64,000 bases of DNA from Brevundimonas sp. NIBR11. Lineage in GTDB: Bacteria > Pseudomonadota > Alphaproteobacteria > Caulobacterales > Caulobacteraceae. A program made the translations under genes and the position numbers. The notes beneath the pieces were generated by a model. The model had not been told where the DNA came from and did no database searches. It was given only the letters and a program-made list of their open reading frames with translations. Below, piece by piece: positions 26,453-36,245 of the stretch (position 1 is its first letter; the number at the start of each line of letters is the position of its first letter). The stretch lies in assembly GCF_027912535.1 (NCBI RefSeq), contig NZ_CP115465.1:1406001-1470000 (forward strand), written 5' to 3'.

Positions 26453-27237
26453 TCGATGTTCTCGAACGCATCGCCGCCTACAAACGCGAGGACGTCGCCG
26501 CGCGGAAGGCCGCCCAGTCGCAGGCAGAGATCGAATCGCTGGCGGTGATCGCCGGCATGCCGCGCGGCTTCCGCTCGGCGCTTGAACGTCGGGCGACGGC
26601 CGGCCGCCCCGCCCTGATCGCCGAGATCAAGAAGGCCAGTCCTTCGAAAGGCCTGATCCGCGAAGACTTCGACCCGCCGGCCTTGGCCCGGGCCTATGAG
26701 GCGGGCGGCGCGGCCTGTCTGTCCGTCCTGACCGACGGCCCTAGCTTCCAGGGCGCCGACGACTATCTGGTCGCCGCCCGCGGCGCGGTCGCCCTGCCCT
26801 GCCTGAGGAAGGACTTCCTCGTCGATCCTTGGCAGGTGGCCGAAAGCCGGGCCCTGGGCGCCGACTGCATCCTGATCATCCTGGCGATGATCGACGACGC
26901 GCTGGCCGGCGAACTCCTGGCGGAGGCCCGCCGCTTCGGCATGGACGCCCTGATCGAGACCCACGACGAGGAGGAGATGGCACGCGCCGCCGAACTTGGC
27001 GGGGATCTGGTCGGTATCAACAATCGGTCGCTGCGGACGTTCGAGGTCGACCTGGGCGCCACCGCCCGCCTCGCCCCCCTGTCGCCACCCGGATCGCTGC
27101 TGATCGCCGAGAGCGGGATCTTCAGCCCTGCCGACGTCGCGGAGGTCGCCGCAGCGGGCGCCTCAGCCATTCTCGTCGGTGAAAGCCTGATGCGACAGGC
27201 GGATGTGACGGCGGCGACGCAGGCGCTGCTTGGCTAG
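26449..27237 (+). CDS. trpC: Indole-3-glycerol phosphate synthase
   Basis: 262 residues, monofunctional TrpC barrel without a fused TrpF domain. Conserved blocks in order: [31 protein letters not shown] with the catalytic lysines, [36 protein letters not shown] and [12 protein letters not shown]. Start overlaps trpD (ATGA). lexA lies 90 nt downstream with its own promoter. trpF, trpB and trpA are not in the window. Confidence 0.96.
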   Translation: MIDVLERIAAYKREDVAARKAAQSQAEIESLAVIAGMPRGFRSALERRATAGRPALIAEIKKASPSKGLIREDFDPPALARAYEAGGAACLSVLTDGPSFQGADDYLVAARGAVALPCLRKDFLVDPWQVAESRALGADCILIILAMIDDALAGELLAEARRFGMDALIETHDEEEMARAAELGGDLVGINNRSLRTFEVDLGATARLAPLSPPGSLLIAESGIFSPADVAEVAAAGASAILVGESLMRQADVTAATQALLG

Positions 27238-27258
27238 AACCACTCACCTGGCGTTAAG

Positions 27259-27312
27259 TTGACATTAGGCAAGAACACTTACAGAACATCCGCAACGGTT
27301 CACGCATTGTTC
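27259..27312 (+). promoter_or_regulatory. lexA promoter with two LexA (SOS) boxes
   Basis: A consensus -35 hexamer TTGACA sits at 27259-27264. GAAC-N7-GAAC at 27273-27287 is a perfect alphaproteobacterial LexA box in reverse orientation, its second half lying 17 nt from the -35 and so overlapping the expected -10 (CAGAAC). A second perfect box, GTTC-N7-GTTC at 27298-27312, lies downstream and ends 15 nt before the lexA ATG. The pair implies tight negative autoregulation of lexA. Confidence 0.9.
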
Positions 27313-27327
27313 TGAAGGCGATTCCCC

Positions 27328-28023
27328 ATGCTGACGCGCAAGCAGCACGAGCTCCTGATGTTCATCCACGAACGGATCAAGGAGACTGGCGTCTCCCCCT
27401 CGTTCGACGAGATGAAGGAGGCGCTGGATCTGGCGTCCAAATCGGGCATCCACCGGCTTATCACGGCGCTGGAGGAACGCGGCTTCATCCGTCGTCTCGC
27501 CCATCGCGCTCGCGCGCTGGAGGTGGTGAAGCTGCCGGAACAGGCCACGACGGGTCCCGTGCGCGGCCGCGCCGGCTTTACGCCCGCCGTCATCGAGGGC
27601 GGCGGACGCCTTGCCCCTTCGGCCGAGCCCGCCAACGACACGCGCGAGCTGACCCTGGTCGGCAAGATCGCCGCTGGCGCGCCCATCGCGGCCCTTCAGG
27701 GCGACAACGGCCGCTATCACGTGCCCGAGACCATGCTGGGCGCCGGCGAGCACTACATGCTGGAGATCGAGGGCGACTCGATGATCGAAGCGGGCATCCT
27801 CAATGGCGACCTGGTGGTCATCAAACGCGTCGATACCGCCGCTTCGGGCGAGATCGTCGTGGCCCTGGTGGAAGGCGAGGAAGCGACCCTCAAACGCCTG
27901 CGCAAGAAGGGGAACTCCGTCGCCCTTGAGCCCGCCAACCGCAACTACGAAACTCGCATCTTCGGCCCCGATCAGGTCGAGGTTCAGGGCAAGCTGGTCG
28001 GCCTCATCCGCCAGTATCATTGA
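27328..28023 (+). CDS. lexA: SOS repressor LexA
   Basis: 231 residues. An N-terminal winged helix-turn-helix ([40 protein letters not shown]) binds GTTC-N7-GTTC operators. A long linker leads to the S24 latent protease domain: cleavage site A116-G117 in GKIAAGAPI, nucleophile S151 in [10 protein letters not shown], and general-base K189 in EATLKRL. RecA filaments trigger self-cleavage. The linker of roughly 45 residues is longer than in E. coli, as is usual in Caulobacterales. It ends inside the 3' end of comEC (20-nt convergent overlap). A second LexA target in this window is the sidA-dnaE promoter. Confidence 0.97.
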   Translation: MLTRKQHELLMFIHERIKETGVSPSFDEMKEALDLASKSGIHRLITALEERGFIRRLAHRARALEVVKLPEQATTGPVRGRAGFTPAVIEGGGRLAPSAEPANDTRELTLVGKIAAGAPIAALQGDNGRYHVPETMLGAGEHYMLEIEGDSMIEAGILNGDLVVIKRVDTAASGEIVVALVEGEEATLKRLRKKGNSVALEPANRNYETRIFGPDQVEVQGKLVGLIRQYH

Positions 28024-30193
28024 CGTCGGCGTCCGCCGCATCGGGATCGCCGACGCGGCTCCACGGTCGGTCGCCGCGCACGTCGGCGGCCCAAACGGCG
28101 CGCCACCCTTGGTCGGTGCGCCACAACTCGACAGAGCCGCCTCGGGCATAGTCGACACCATCCAGCACGAGCTTGCCGTTGCAGACCGCGGGCAGCGCCT
28201 CAACGACGGCCCGGACGCTCACCAGCGGGGCGGACTGGCACAGCGCCGCCAGAGCCTCAGCATCCGGCGCCCGCTTGCCCCACCACAATGCCACCGGGCC
28301 TGACGCCGAACTCATCGGTGCGCAGCTCGATCGCGCGCAGACCCACCCTGCCTCCGGCCTGGGCTCCAGCTTCAGCCCTCGCCGTCTCGACCACAGGTCT
28401 GCCGCGAACTCCCGGACCCTCGGCCGCACGACGACCGCGTCGCCCGCGACGCTGAAGGCTGCATTGGTCCCGCCGTCGCCGATCCAAACGTCTGGAGTCG
28501 GCGCTCTGGGCCAGATCAGTACGGCGCAGGCGAGCGGCAGCCCCAGCCACCGCAGCCGCCCCTGCCAAAGACAGACGAACAGCACGCCGAGAAACGCGAT
28601 GGGCAGTACATAGTCCGGCGCGCTGGCGATGGTCTTCACCGCGCCCGGCAGGCCCGCCGTCCAGTGGCCGATGACCAGCATCAGATCGACGCCCTTGCCC
28701 GCCACCCACAGGAAGGGCCCGCCCAGCCCCAGAGGCTCCAGCAGAGCCCCGAATGCCAGCGCCGGCATCATCAGGAAATCCGCGATGGGCGAGGTCGTCA
28801 GGTTCGCGACCAGCCCGTACATGGCCGCCCGGTTGAAATGCTGAATCGCAAACGGCCCCGTCGCCGCGCCCGCGACCAGGCTGGCGGTCACCGCCACCGT
28901 CACCCAGTGACCCGCCGACTGCACCGCCGCAATGGGCCATGGGACCGACAACTCCCGCGTCCGGGGCGGCCACGCCTCCGACAAAGCGACCAGCGCGGCC
29001 GTCGCCGCGAACGACATCTGGAATCCCGGCGTGACGATGGCCTCGGGCTGCAGGATCAGCACCACCATGGCCGCCACCGCCAAGGCGTGCATCGTGACCG
29101 CCGGTCGGTCCAGAAGGATCGAGGCGAAGGCGATCGACGCCGTGATCGCCGCCCGCTCCGCCGGCGCGGGCGCGCCCGACAGCACCAGATAGCTCCACAC
29201 CGCGACCAGTCCAACGATCGCCGCGACCTTCTTGCCCGACACCCTGAGCGCCAGCCACGGCCATGCCGCCACCAGCAGTCGCACCAGGAAGAAGGCGAAC
29301 CCGCCGACGATGGCCATGTGCAGGCCCGAGATCGACAGGATGTGCGCCAGTCCCGAATCCCGCATCGCCTCGAGATCGTCCTTCGCGATCCAGGTCTCAT
29401 GGCCCGTCGTCATGGCGGCCGCGACGCCGCCGGTCCGCTCGCCGAGCCGGTCCACGATCCGCTGCGCCAGGGCAAACCGCGCGCCATTCAGTGCCATGGC
29501 CAAATGCAACCGCCAGGGCGGCGGCGCGAGATACGCAGAACGGGTCTCGCCGAGCGCGAACGCCGTCCCGCCCAACCCTTGAAAATAAGCGTTGCGGCCG
29601 AAGTCGTAGGCCCCCGGGCTGGCCGGGGGCGGAGGCGGATTGAGGATGGCGAACAGCCGGATCGCCTCCCCCGGCCTCGGCGGCTCGCCCCGCACTGTGG
29701 CCCTGAGCCGGATGGGCGTCGCCTCGGGCTCCAGCCCCCGGATACGAACCGGCGCGAGGACGATCCGATGACCCCGATCACCCGGACTGTCGACATCCAC
29801 GACCCAGCCCTCGACCACGGTGGGCTCAGCCATTGCAGCGGCGATCGGCGCCGCCACCCGCTCCGTCCTCACCTTCGCCCCCGCCAGCCCCAGGAACAGG
29901 CAGGCGACCAGCATCAGCGGCAGGGTCACGGCCCGTCCGCGCCCCACGACCCGGGCTCCTACCCACAGGGCGGTCGCCACAATCGCCGCCAACGCCAGGG
30001 GCCACATGGGCGGCTCCGACCTCAGAGCGAAATAGATCGCCGCCCCGCCGCCGAACGCCACCGGCGCCCACAGGCGCCAGCGCATCGACTGGGCCAGCAC
30101 CTCGCTCCACACCCAGCCACGAACGCGCACCGACAGGCTGGGCTTTGCCGCGTCGGGGGGTATAAGGGCGGCCCGTTTGGACCCCTCTCCCAT
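28004..30193 (-). CDS. comEC: ComEC/Rec2 family DNA uptake channel protein
   Basis: About 729 residues. An N-terminal pair of membrane spans and an OB-like DUF4131 domain ([34 protein letters not shown]) precede the competence domain with [19 protein letters not shown], the ComEC hallmark, and many membrane segments. The C-terminal soluble part is short and lacks the metallo-beta-lactamase HxHxDH motif, so this is the form without an intact nuclease domain. The start is uncertain: the ATG at 30193 shares CATG with the gltX start, and GTG codons near 30133 or an internal ATG at [11 protein letters not shown] are alternatives. Confidence 0.85.
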   Translation of the reverse strand: MGEGSKRAALIPPDAAKPSLSVRVRGWVWSEVLAQSMRWRLWAPVAFGGGAAIYFALRSEPPMWPLALAAIVATALWVGARVVGRGRAVTLPLMLVACLFLGLAGAKVRTERVAAPIAAAMAEPTVVEGWVVDVDSPGDRGHRIVLAPVRIRGLEPEATPIRLRATVRGEPPRPGEAIRLFAILNPPPPPASPGAYDFGRNAYFQGLGGTAFALGETRSAYLAPPPWRLHLAMALNGARFALAQRIVDRLGERTGGVAAAMTTGHETWIAKDDLEAMRDSGLAHILSISGLHMAIVGGFAFFLVRLLVAAWPWLALRVSGKKVAAIVGLVAVWSYLVLSGAPAPAERAAITASIAFASILLDRPAVTMHALAVAAMVVLILQPEAIVTPGFQMSFAATAALVALSEAWPPRTRELSVPWPIAAVQSAGHWVTVAVTASLVAGAATGPFAIQHFNRAAMYGLVANLTTSPIADFLMMPALAFGALLEPLGLGGPFLWVAGKGVDLMLVIGHWTAGLPGAVKTIASAPDYVLPIAFLGVLFVCLWQGRLRWLGLPLACAVLIWPRAPTPDVWIGDGGTNAAFSVAGDAVVVRPRVREFAADLWSRRRGLKLEPRPEAGWVCARSSCAPMSSASGPVALWWGKRAPDAEALAALCQSAPLVSVRAVVEALPAVCNGKLVLDGVDYARGGSVELWRTDQGWRAVWAADVRGDRPWSRVGDPDAADADVNDTGG

Positions 30194-31610
30194 GCCAACA
30201 GACTCTTCGCCCCAGGTCGTCACCCGTTTCGCCCCCTCGCCCACCGGCTACCTCCACATAGGAGGCGCGAGGACAGCTTTGTTCAACTACCTATACGCGA
30301 AGGGACGCGGCGGGAAATTCCTTGTCCGCATCGAGGACACCGACCGCGAGCGTTCGACCGACGACGCGGTCAAGGCGATCTTCGACGGCCTGAGTTGGCT
30401 GGAGCTGTTCGCCGACGAAGAGCCAATCTTCCAGTACAGCCGCGCCGACCGCCACCGCGAGGTCGTGGACCGGCTTCTGGAGCGCGGCGCCGCCTATCGC
30501 GACTTCACATCGGCCGAGGAGACAGGCCGCCTCCGTGACGAAGCCAAGGCCGAGAAGCGCACCTTCGAATCCCCCTGGCGCGACCGCACCCCGACTGTCG
30601 ACGATCTGTCGCAGCCGCACGTCGTCCGCTTCCGTCGCCCACTGCCCGGCCGCGTGACCGTGCCCGACGCCGTTCAGGGCGAGGTCAGCTGGGACGCCAA
30701 CGATCTGGACGATCTGGTCCTGCTCCGCTCGGACGGCGCTCCCACCTACAACCTCGCCGTCGTCGTCGACGACCACGACATGGGCGTGACCCACGTCATT
30801 CGCGGCGACGACCACCTGAACAACGCCGCGCGCCAGTCGCTCATCTATGACGCGCTGGGCTGGACCCGGCCGGTCTTCGCCCACATCCCCCTGATCCACG
30901 GCCCCGACGGCGCCAAGCTGTCCAAGCGCCATGGCGCCCAGGCGGTCCACGAGTACGCCGAGATGGGCTACCTGCCCGAGGCGATGCGCAACTATCTGGC
31001 CCGCCTCGGCTGGGCCCATGGCGACGACGAGCTGTTCGGCGACGCTCAGGCGCGCGAGTGGTTCGACCTCGACGGCGTCGGCAAGGCGCCGGCTCGGCTC
31101 GATTTCGACAAGCTGGCCCACGTCAACTCGCACTGGCTGCGTCTGGCCGGTGATGACCGTCTGGCCGGCATGACGCTGGACGCGCACCTCGCCAAGGGCG
31201 CGACCCTGAACGAAGGCGACGAGGCGAAACTCCAGCGCGCAATGCCGTTCGTCAAGGATCGGGCCAAAACCCTGCTCGAACTGGCCGATCAGACCGCCTT
31301 TGTGCTCAACAAGCGCCCACTGAACCTCGACGAAAAGGCCCGCGCCCTGTTGTCCGGAGAGACGGCCGAACGCATCGCTCGCGTCCGCGCGAGGCTCGCC
31401 CTTTTCGAGAGCTGGGACGTCTTCGCGCTTGAAGCGGAACTGAAAGCCTTTGCCCAGGAGGAAGGCGTCGGCTTCGGCAAGATCGGCCCGCCGATACGCG
31501 CGGCCTTGACCGGCGGCGCGGCCTCGCCTGACATCGCCAGAACTCTCGCGGCCCTGGGGCGCGAAGAAGCGCTTGGACGCTTGGATGATGCGCTGCAACA
31601 CACTAAGTGA
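30192..31610 (+). CDS. gltX: Glutamyl-tRNA synthetase
   Basis: 472 residues. Class I synthetase with the HIGH motif as HIGGARTALFNYL and FAPSPTGYL just before it, and the KMSKS motif as KLSKRHG. VTHVIRGDDHLNN lies between them. The ATG at 30192 is preferred to a TTG five codons earlier because it starts [19 protein letters not shown], a normal length. TATAAG at 30161-30166 may be the -10 of its promoter, lying within the comEC N-terminal frame. Alphaproteobacteria often carry two GltX paralogues; which one this is cannot be told. Confidence 0.95.
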   Translation: MPTDSSPQVVTRFAPSPTGYLHIGGARTALFNYLYAKGRGGKFLVRIEDTDRERSTDDAVKAIFDGLSWLELFADEEPIFQYSRADRHREVVDRLLERGAAYRDFTSAEETGRLRDEAKAEKRTFESPWRDRTPTVDDLSQPHVVRFRRPLPGRVTVPDAVQGEVSWDANDLDDLVLLRSDGAPTYNLAVVVDDHDMGVTHVIRGDDHLNNAARQSLIYDALGWTRPVFAHIPLIHGPDGAKLSKRHGAQAVHEYAEMGYLPEAMRNYLARLGWAHGDDELFGDAQAREWFDLDGVGKAPARLDFDKLAHVNSHWLRLAGDDRLAGMTLDAHLAKGATLNEGDEAKLQRAMPFVKDRAKTLLELADQTAFVLNKRPLNLDEKARALLSGETAERIARVRARLALFESWDVFALEAELKAFAQEEGVGFGKIGPPIRAALTGGAASPDIARTLAALGREEALGRLDDALQHTK

Positions 31611-31674
31611 TCATGCATAACAATCGGGGTTCGGGGCTTCCCGTCCGGACCAAGCACGAAAGCAAGGGCGCCTG

Positions 31675-32976
31675 ATGACTGAAACCTCCAAATCCGCCGG
31701 CTCGGCGACCCTCACCTACAAGGACAAGAGCGTCGAACTGCCCATCCTGTCGGGTACGACCGGTCCGGACGTCATCGATATCCGCAAGCTGTACGGCGCG
31801 ACCGACGCCTTCACCTTCGACCCCGGCTTCACCTCGACCGCAGCCTGCGAAAGCGCCATTACCTATATCGACGGCGACGCCGGCGTTCTGCTGCACCGGG
31901 GCTATCCGATCGGCGAACTCGCCTCGAAGTCGAACTTCATCGAGGTCTGCCATCTGCTGCTGCACGGCGAACTGCCGACGGCCGCCCAATACGCCGCCTT
32001 CGAGGAGACGGTGACGCGGCACACCATGCTGCACGCCCAGTTCGACCAGTTCTTCCAAGGCTTCCGTCGCGACGCCCACCCGATGGCCATCATGGTCGGC
32101 GCGGTGGGCGCTCTGTCGGCCTTCTACCACGACAGCCTGGACATCCATGATCCGGTCCAGCGCAACATCTCGGCCATCCGCCTGATCGCCAAGATGCCGA
32201 CGATCGCGGCCCGCGCGTACAAGTACCACATCGGCCAGCCGTTCGTTTCGCCGCGCAACGACCTCAGCTACGCCGAGAACTTCCTGCGCATGTGCTTCGC
32301 CGTGCCGGCCGAGGACTACGTCGTCGATCCGAAAATGGCCAAGGCCATGGACCGGATCTTCACCCTGCATGCCGACCACGAGCAGAACGCCTCGACCTCG
32401 ACCGTCCGTCTGGCCGGGTCGTCGGGCGCAAACCCCTTCGCATGTATCGCCGCCGGCATCGCCTGCCTGTGGGGCCCGTCGCACGGCGGCGCCAACGAAG
32501 AGGCGCTGATGATGCTCAAGGAAATCGGCACGCCCGAGAAGATTCCGGAATTCATCGAGGGCGTGAAGGCCAAGAAGTACAAGCTCATGGGCTTCGGTCA
32601 CCGCGTGTACAAGAACTACGATCCCCGGGCGACCGTGATGAAGGAATCGGCCGACGAGATCCTCGACCTGGTCGGGGCCGAGAACGACCCCCTGTTCCAG
32701 GTCGCCAAGGAACTGGAGCGGGTCGCCCTGTCGGACGAGTATTTCATCGAGCGCAAGCTGTTCCCGAACGTCGACTTCTATTCGGGCATCACCCTGTCTG
32801 CGATGGGCTTCCCGACCTCGATGTTCACCGTCCTGTTCGCCTTGGCCCGCACCGTGGGCTGGATCGCCCAGTGGGAAGAAATGCTGGCCGATCCGGCGCA
32901 GAAGATTGGCCGTCCGCGCCAGCTCTACACCGGCCCGACCGAACGGGCCTATGTGCCGGTCCAGTCGCGCGGCTGA
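31675..32976 (+). CDS. gltA: Citrate synthase (type II)
   Basis: 433 residues, the size of hexameric, NADH-sensitive proteobacterial enzymes. Catalytic blocks: [20 protein letters not shown] with the first histidine, [14 protein letters not shown] with the second, and [16 protein letters not shown] with the aspartate. Condenses acetyl-CoA (from the pyruvate dehydrogenase complex encoded at the start of the window) with oxaloacetate. A strong intrinsic terminator follows 19 nt after the stop. Confidence 0.97.
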   Translation: MTETSKSAGSATLTYKDKSVELPILSGTTGPDVIDIRKLYGATDAFTFDPGFTSTAACESAITYIDGDAGVLLHRGYPIGELASKSNFIEVCHLLLHGELPTAAQYAAFEETVTRHTMLHAQFDQFFQGFRRDAHPMAIMVGAVGALSAFYHDSLDIHDPVQRNISAIRLIAKMPTIAARAYKYHIGQPFVSPRNDLSYAENFLRMCFAVPAEDYVVDPKMAKAMDRIFTLHADHEQNASTSTVRLAGSSGANPFACIAAGIACLWGPSHGGANEEALMMLKEIGTPEKIPEFIEGVKAKKYKLMGFGHRVYKNYDPRATVMKESADEILDLVGAENDPLFQVAKELERVALSDEYFIERKLFPNVDFYSGITLSAMGFPTSMFTVLFALARTVGWIAQWEEMLADPAQKIGRPRQLYTGPTERAYVPVQSRG

Positions 32977-32994
32977 TATCGCTAGACAGATAAG

Positions 32995-33023
32995 ACGCCG
33001 GGGCCCAGGCCCCGGCGTTTTTC
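32995..33023 (+). terminator. Intrinsic terminator after gltA
   Basis: CGCCGGGGCC at 32996-33005 pairs with GGCCCCGGCG at 33008-33017, a 10-bp GC arm with a very tight loop, followed directly by TTTTTCTTT. It starts 19 nt after the citrate synthase stop, separating it from lepB. Confidence 0.92.
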
Positions 33024-33101
33024 TTTGTCCGGACACGATCGGAGGCCTGTCCGGACACGAGTTCGCTGGCGTGAAAGCGCGTCCGGCGCTCAGGTGTCGA
33101 C

Positions 33102-33887
33102 ATGACCCAGACCTCCGAACTCCCGTCCGCTGAACTCCCGGCAGCCGAGACGCCTCCGTCCGCCATGGCCGAGGCAGTCGACACGGTCCGCACCGTCGGC
33201 GTCGCCCTGCTCGCGGCCGTCGCGATCCAGACCGTGATCTTCCAGCCCTTCACCATCCCCTCGGCGTCGATGGAGCCGGGACTGGTGGTCGGCGACTATC
33301 TGGTGGTGTCCAAGGCCGCGTACGGCTGGAGCCGCGCCTCCATGCCCTTCAACCCGCCGCTGCCGTCCGGACGCCTGTTTGCGCACCTGCCGAAGCGCGG
33401 AGACGTCGTCGTCTTCCGCCGCCCCTCGAACCCGCAGGAGACCTGGATCAAGCGCGTCATCGGACTGCCGGGGGATACGGTTCAGGTCACCGACGGCGTC
33501 GTGAGCGTCAACGGCGTCTCCATTGCCCAGCGCGCGCTCGGCCCCGGTCTGGATCTGGATCAGCCCGGTCGCCCCGTAGACCAGATCGAGGAGCGCCAGG
33601 CCGACGGCCGGACCTATGTCACATTCGACGGCGGCCAAGGGCTAGAGGGAGACACCCGGCCGGCTCAGGTCGTCCCGGAAGGCCAATTGTTCGTCATGGG
33701 CGACAACCGCGACAACTCGCTGGACAGCCGCTGGGCTCCCGATATCGGCGTGGGCCTGCTGCCGGTCACCAATGTCGTGGGCAAGGCGGAGGTCGTCGTG
33801 GCCTCATGGAAACCCGGCGCGGCGCTGTGGAAACCCTGGACCTGGTTTAACCTGCGTTCGGGCAGGCTGATGCAGAAAATCCGCTAA
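33102..33887 (+). CDS. lepB: Signal peptidase I
   Basis: 261 residues. One N-terminal membrane anchor (VGVALLAAVAIQTVIFQPF) after a 30-residue acidic cytoplasmic tail. The catalytic dyad is S56 in IPSASMEPGL and K117 in ETWIKRVIGLPGD; GDNRDNSLDSR is box E of the family. It cleaves Sec and Tat signal peptides at the periplasmic face of the inner membrane. It is flanked by gltA and a convergent EF-hand gene, with its stop directly abutting that gene's end. Confidence 0.96.
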   Translation: MTQTSELPSAELPAAETPPSAMAEAVDTVRTVGVALLAAVAIQTVIFQPFTIPSASMEPGLVVGDYLVVSKAAYGWSRASMPFNPPLPSGRLFAHLPKRGDVVVFRRPSNPQETWIKRVIGLPGDTVQVTDGVVSVNGVSIAQRALGPGLDLDQPGRPVDQIEERQADGRTYVTFDGGQGLEGDTRPAQVVPEGQLFVMGDNRDNSLDSRWAPDIGVGLLPVTNVVGKAEVVVASWKPGAALWKPWTWFNLRSGRLMQKIR

Positions 33888-34229
33888 CTAGCGCGCCTCG
33901 AACTCGGCGAAGGTGACCACGCCGTCGCGGTTGGCGTCCATGTGATCGAAGGCGGCGCGCGAACCCGGCAGGGCCTGGGCGATCGACGGCGCCGCCGCCG
34001 CGCCGATGACGATCCCGGCCACGGCCAGCATCAACGCCTGCCAACCTTTCATCGCGCGACGCGGTTTGGCGGGTGTCGGCGCCTCGCGCTCGATCAGGTC
34101 CCGCACGACCTCGCTGGCCGTGAGGCCGGCCGAACGGCAACGGTCCATGAAGGCGACCTTGGCGGCATGCGGCAGCCGGATTTCCAGCGTCTCGCTTTTC
34201 TTGGGCGGGCGGGCGGTGCTCATGGGCAT
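33888..34229 (-). CDS. Unusual protein: RHH-like N-terminus, membrane segment, EF-hand
   Basis: 113 residues with three distinct parts. Residues 12-50 (ETLEIRLPHAAKVAFMDRCR, LTASEVVRDLIERE) look like a ribbon-helix-helix DNA-binding or dimerisation unit. Residues 62-87 form one hydrophobic segment (ALMLAVAGIVIGAAAAPSI). Residues 98-109 are a canonical EF-hand loop, DANRDGVVTFAE, with calcium ligands at D98, N100, D102, T106 and E109, placed after the membrane. The topology suggests an inner membrane protein with a cytoplasmic RHH-like domain and a periplasmic Ca2+ site. No known function. lpxB ends 4 nt upstream, so it may be the last gene of that operon. Confidence 0.7.
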   Translation of the reverse strand: MPMSTARPPKKSETLEIRLPHAAKVAFMDRCRSAGLTASEVVRDLIEREAPTPAKPRRAMKGWQALMLAVAGIVIGAAAAPSIAQALPGSRAAFDHMDANRDGVVTFAEFEAR

Positions 34230-34233
34230 CAGT

Positions 34234-35394
34234 CTAATCCCGTTCGTCTTGCGACGCCATGACGACGCCGAGAACGGCCTCCGCCGCCAGTGCTGAGGGG
34301 TCTCCGCCGCCGCGCCCCATCAGGTCCAGCGCCGCCGTCTGACGCGCGCTCAACGCCGCCCGCGCCGCCGGGTCGTCCAGCAGCCGCCCGACCTCGGCGA
34401 CCACCTTGTCGGGCGTCGCATCGTTCTGGATCAGCTCGCGGGCGATCTCCTGGTCGGCGGCGTGGTTAAAGAGGGTCGCGTATTTGCCCGTGAAGAAGGG
34501 CTTCATGATCGCATAGCTGAGCGGCGCGAACCGGTAGCCGATGACCATAGGCGCACCAGCCAGGGCCAGTTCGGTCGAGACCGTGCCGCTGGTGGCCAGG
34601 GCCACCGTGGCCGCCTTCATCGCCGCGTATTTCGCGGCCTCAGACACTACATGGGTCCGGAACGGCCAAGCCGCGACCCGGGCGGTGACGTCCTCCACGA
34701 CAGTCCCCGCGACCGCCACCACGACCTCCAGTTCCGGTCGCTCGGCCTTCAGCCGCCCGATCGCCGCCTCGTAGACGGGCGTCATCAGCCGGATCTCGCT
34801 GGGACGGCTGCCGGGCATGACCAGCAGCAAGGGCGCGTCTGGTGCGATGTGGCGTGCGGCGCGGAAGGCGACCGGATCGGCCCGGCTCATGTCGACATGC
34901 AGGGCCTGTGACCCCACCACGGTCGTCGTCAGCCCTTCGCGCTCGAACCACGGCGCATCAAAGGCATAGAGGGCCAGCAGGTGATCCACGGTATTCGCCA
35001 AGGTCTTCGCCCGCCCTGGTCGGGACGCCCAGACTTGGGGTCCGACGTATTTGATCAGAGGCGTGTCTGGCAGGACCCCGCGCAGGGCCTTCGCCACCCG
35101 GATGGTGAAGCCCCAGCTGTCGATCAGAACGACCGCATCCGGCCGCTCGCGCACCGCCAGGGCCACGGTGTCGGCGACCCGAGCCTTGACTCGGCCGTAG
35201 GCGCGGAGGCCCTCCAGCCAGCCGAGGATCGACAGCTGGGCGATGTCGAACGGACTGTCGACGCCCTCGACCGCCATCTTGGGCCCGCCGACGCCGACGA
35301 AGGCCACATCCGGGCGCCGAATCCGCAGCGCCTGCGCAAGACCCGCGCCCAGCGCATCGCCGGATGCCTCGGCGGCCACCAGCATGATCTTCAT
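34234..35394 (-). CDS. lpxB: Lipid A disaccharide synthase
   Basis: 386 residues of glycosyltransferase family 19. Condenses UDP-2,3-diacylglucosamine with lipid X. Family blocks: KIMLVAAEASGDALGAGLA, GVGGPKMAVEGVDS, VLIDSWGFTIRVAKAL, IKYVGPQVWASRPGRAKTLA, LLVMPGSRPSEIR and TSGTVSTELALAGAPMVIGYR. Overlaps lpxI by 4 nt; the two enzymes act in succession. It sits at the promoter-distal end of the lipid A cluster. Confidence 0.96.
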   Translation of the reverse strand: MKIMLVAAEASGDALGAGLAQALRIRRPDVAFVGVGGPKMAVEGVDSPFDIAQLSILGWLEGLRAYGRVKARVADTVALAVRERPDAVVLIDSWGFTIRVAKALRGVLPDTPLIKYVGPQVWASRPGRAKTLANTVDHLLALYAFDAPWFEREGLTTTVVGSQALHVDMSRADPVAFRAARHIAPDAPLLLVMPGSRPSEIRLMTPVYEAAIGRLKAERPELEVVVAVAGTVVEDVTARVAAWPFRTHVVSEAAKYAAMKAATVALATSGTVSTELALAGAPMVIGYRFAPLSYAIMKPFFTGKYATLFNHAADQEIARELIQNDATPDKVVAEVGRLLDDPAARAALSARQTAALDLMGRGGGDPSALAAEAVLGVVMASQDERD

Positions 35395-36245
35395 GCGTCG
35401 TCTCCGGGCCGGTCCTCGCCCCAGACGAACAGGCCCAGCAGGTTCGCTCGCTCGACGATGGCCGCCCGGTCGATCAGGATCAGCCTGCCCGCCACCCCGC
35501 CGACGCCTGCCAGTCCTGCGGCCGCCGCCATCTCGACCGTGCGGGCGCCGATCACCGGCATGTCGACCCTCAGGTCCTGAATGGGCTTGGGCGCCTTACC
35601 CAGTGCTCCCTTCAGGGCATCCGGCGTCCCATGCAGATCGGCCGGCAGGCCTGCCACGCGCGCCAGCATGGCGTCAGTCCCCTCTTGGGCCTCGACCGCC
35701 AGCACAAGGCCGTCGCAGACGACCGCGCCCTGACCGATGTCAAGTTCTCCTGCCTTTTCCGCGACGTGCAGCGCCTTCCTCAGATCGACAAGCTGCGCTT
35801 CGGTTGGCGTCACCCGCCCCAGCGCCCCTGAAGTCAGGGTCTCGCCGCCTAGAATGTCGTCGGCTCCCTCGATGGCGTAACCCTCGGCCTCGAACACGGA
35901 AAGAATCCTGCGCAACAGGGCGTCGTCGCCCTTGGTCGCGGCCGCGACGATCCCCGGCAGCACCATCGCGCCTTTGAGATCGGGCTTCAGCGCCTTGAAG
36001 TCCGGCCGGCTCACATTGCCGGCGAAACAGACCGCCAAGCATCCCGCCGCCTTCAGCGCCGCCAGCACCTTACCGATCTCGGCCATGCCCGCCTCGATCC
36101 CCGGATAGCGGACCAGATGCGGGTCGGCGAAGCTGGTCAGGCGCACCACGAACAGAGGCCGCCCCTCGGCATCGCACCGCGCGGCGATGGCCAGCGGCAG
36201 ATCGCCCCCGCCCGCGATCAGACCCAGCCTGCCCCGCACCGGCAT
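35391..36245 (-). CDS. lpxI: UDP-2,3-diacylglucosamine diphosphatase LpxI
   Basis: 284 residues. LpxI (former DUF1009) hydrolyses UDP-2,3-diacylglucosamine to lipid X, replacing the unrelated LpxH of gamma-proteobacteria; it was first characterised from Caulobacter. Recognisable blocks: GLIAGGGDLPLAIA at the N-terminus, GNVSRPDFKALKPDLKG, KGDDALLRRILSVFE and a C-terminal LRVDMPVIGARTVEMAAAAG with the likely catalytic aspartate and the motif before GRLILIDR. No lpxH is seen. The gene sits between lpxA and lpxB with 1- and 4-nt overlaps. Confidence 0.93.
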   Translation of the reverse strand: MPVRGRLGLIAGGGDLPLAIAARCDAEGRPLFVVRLTSFADPHLVRYPGIEAGMAEIGKVLAALKAAGCLAVCFAGNVSRPDFKALKPDLKGAMVLPGIVAAATKGDDALLRRILSVFEAEGYAIEGADDILGGETLTSGALGRVTPTEAQLVDLRKALHVAEKAGELDIGQGAVVCDGLVLAVEAQEGTDAMLARVAGLPADLHGTPDALKGALGKAPKPIQDLRVDMPVIGARTVEMAAAAGLAGVGGVAGRLILIDRAAIVERANLLGLFVWGEDRPGDDA

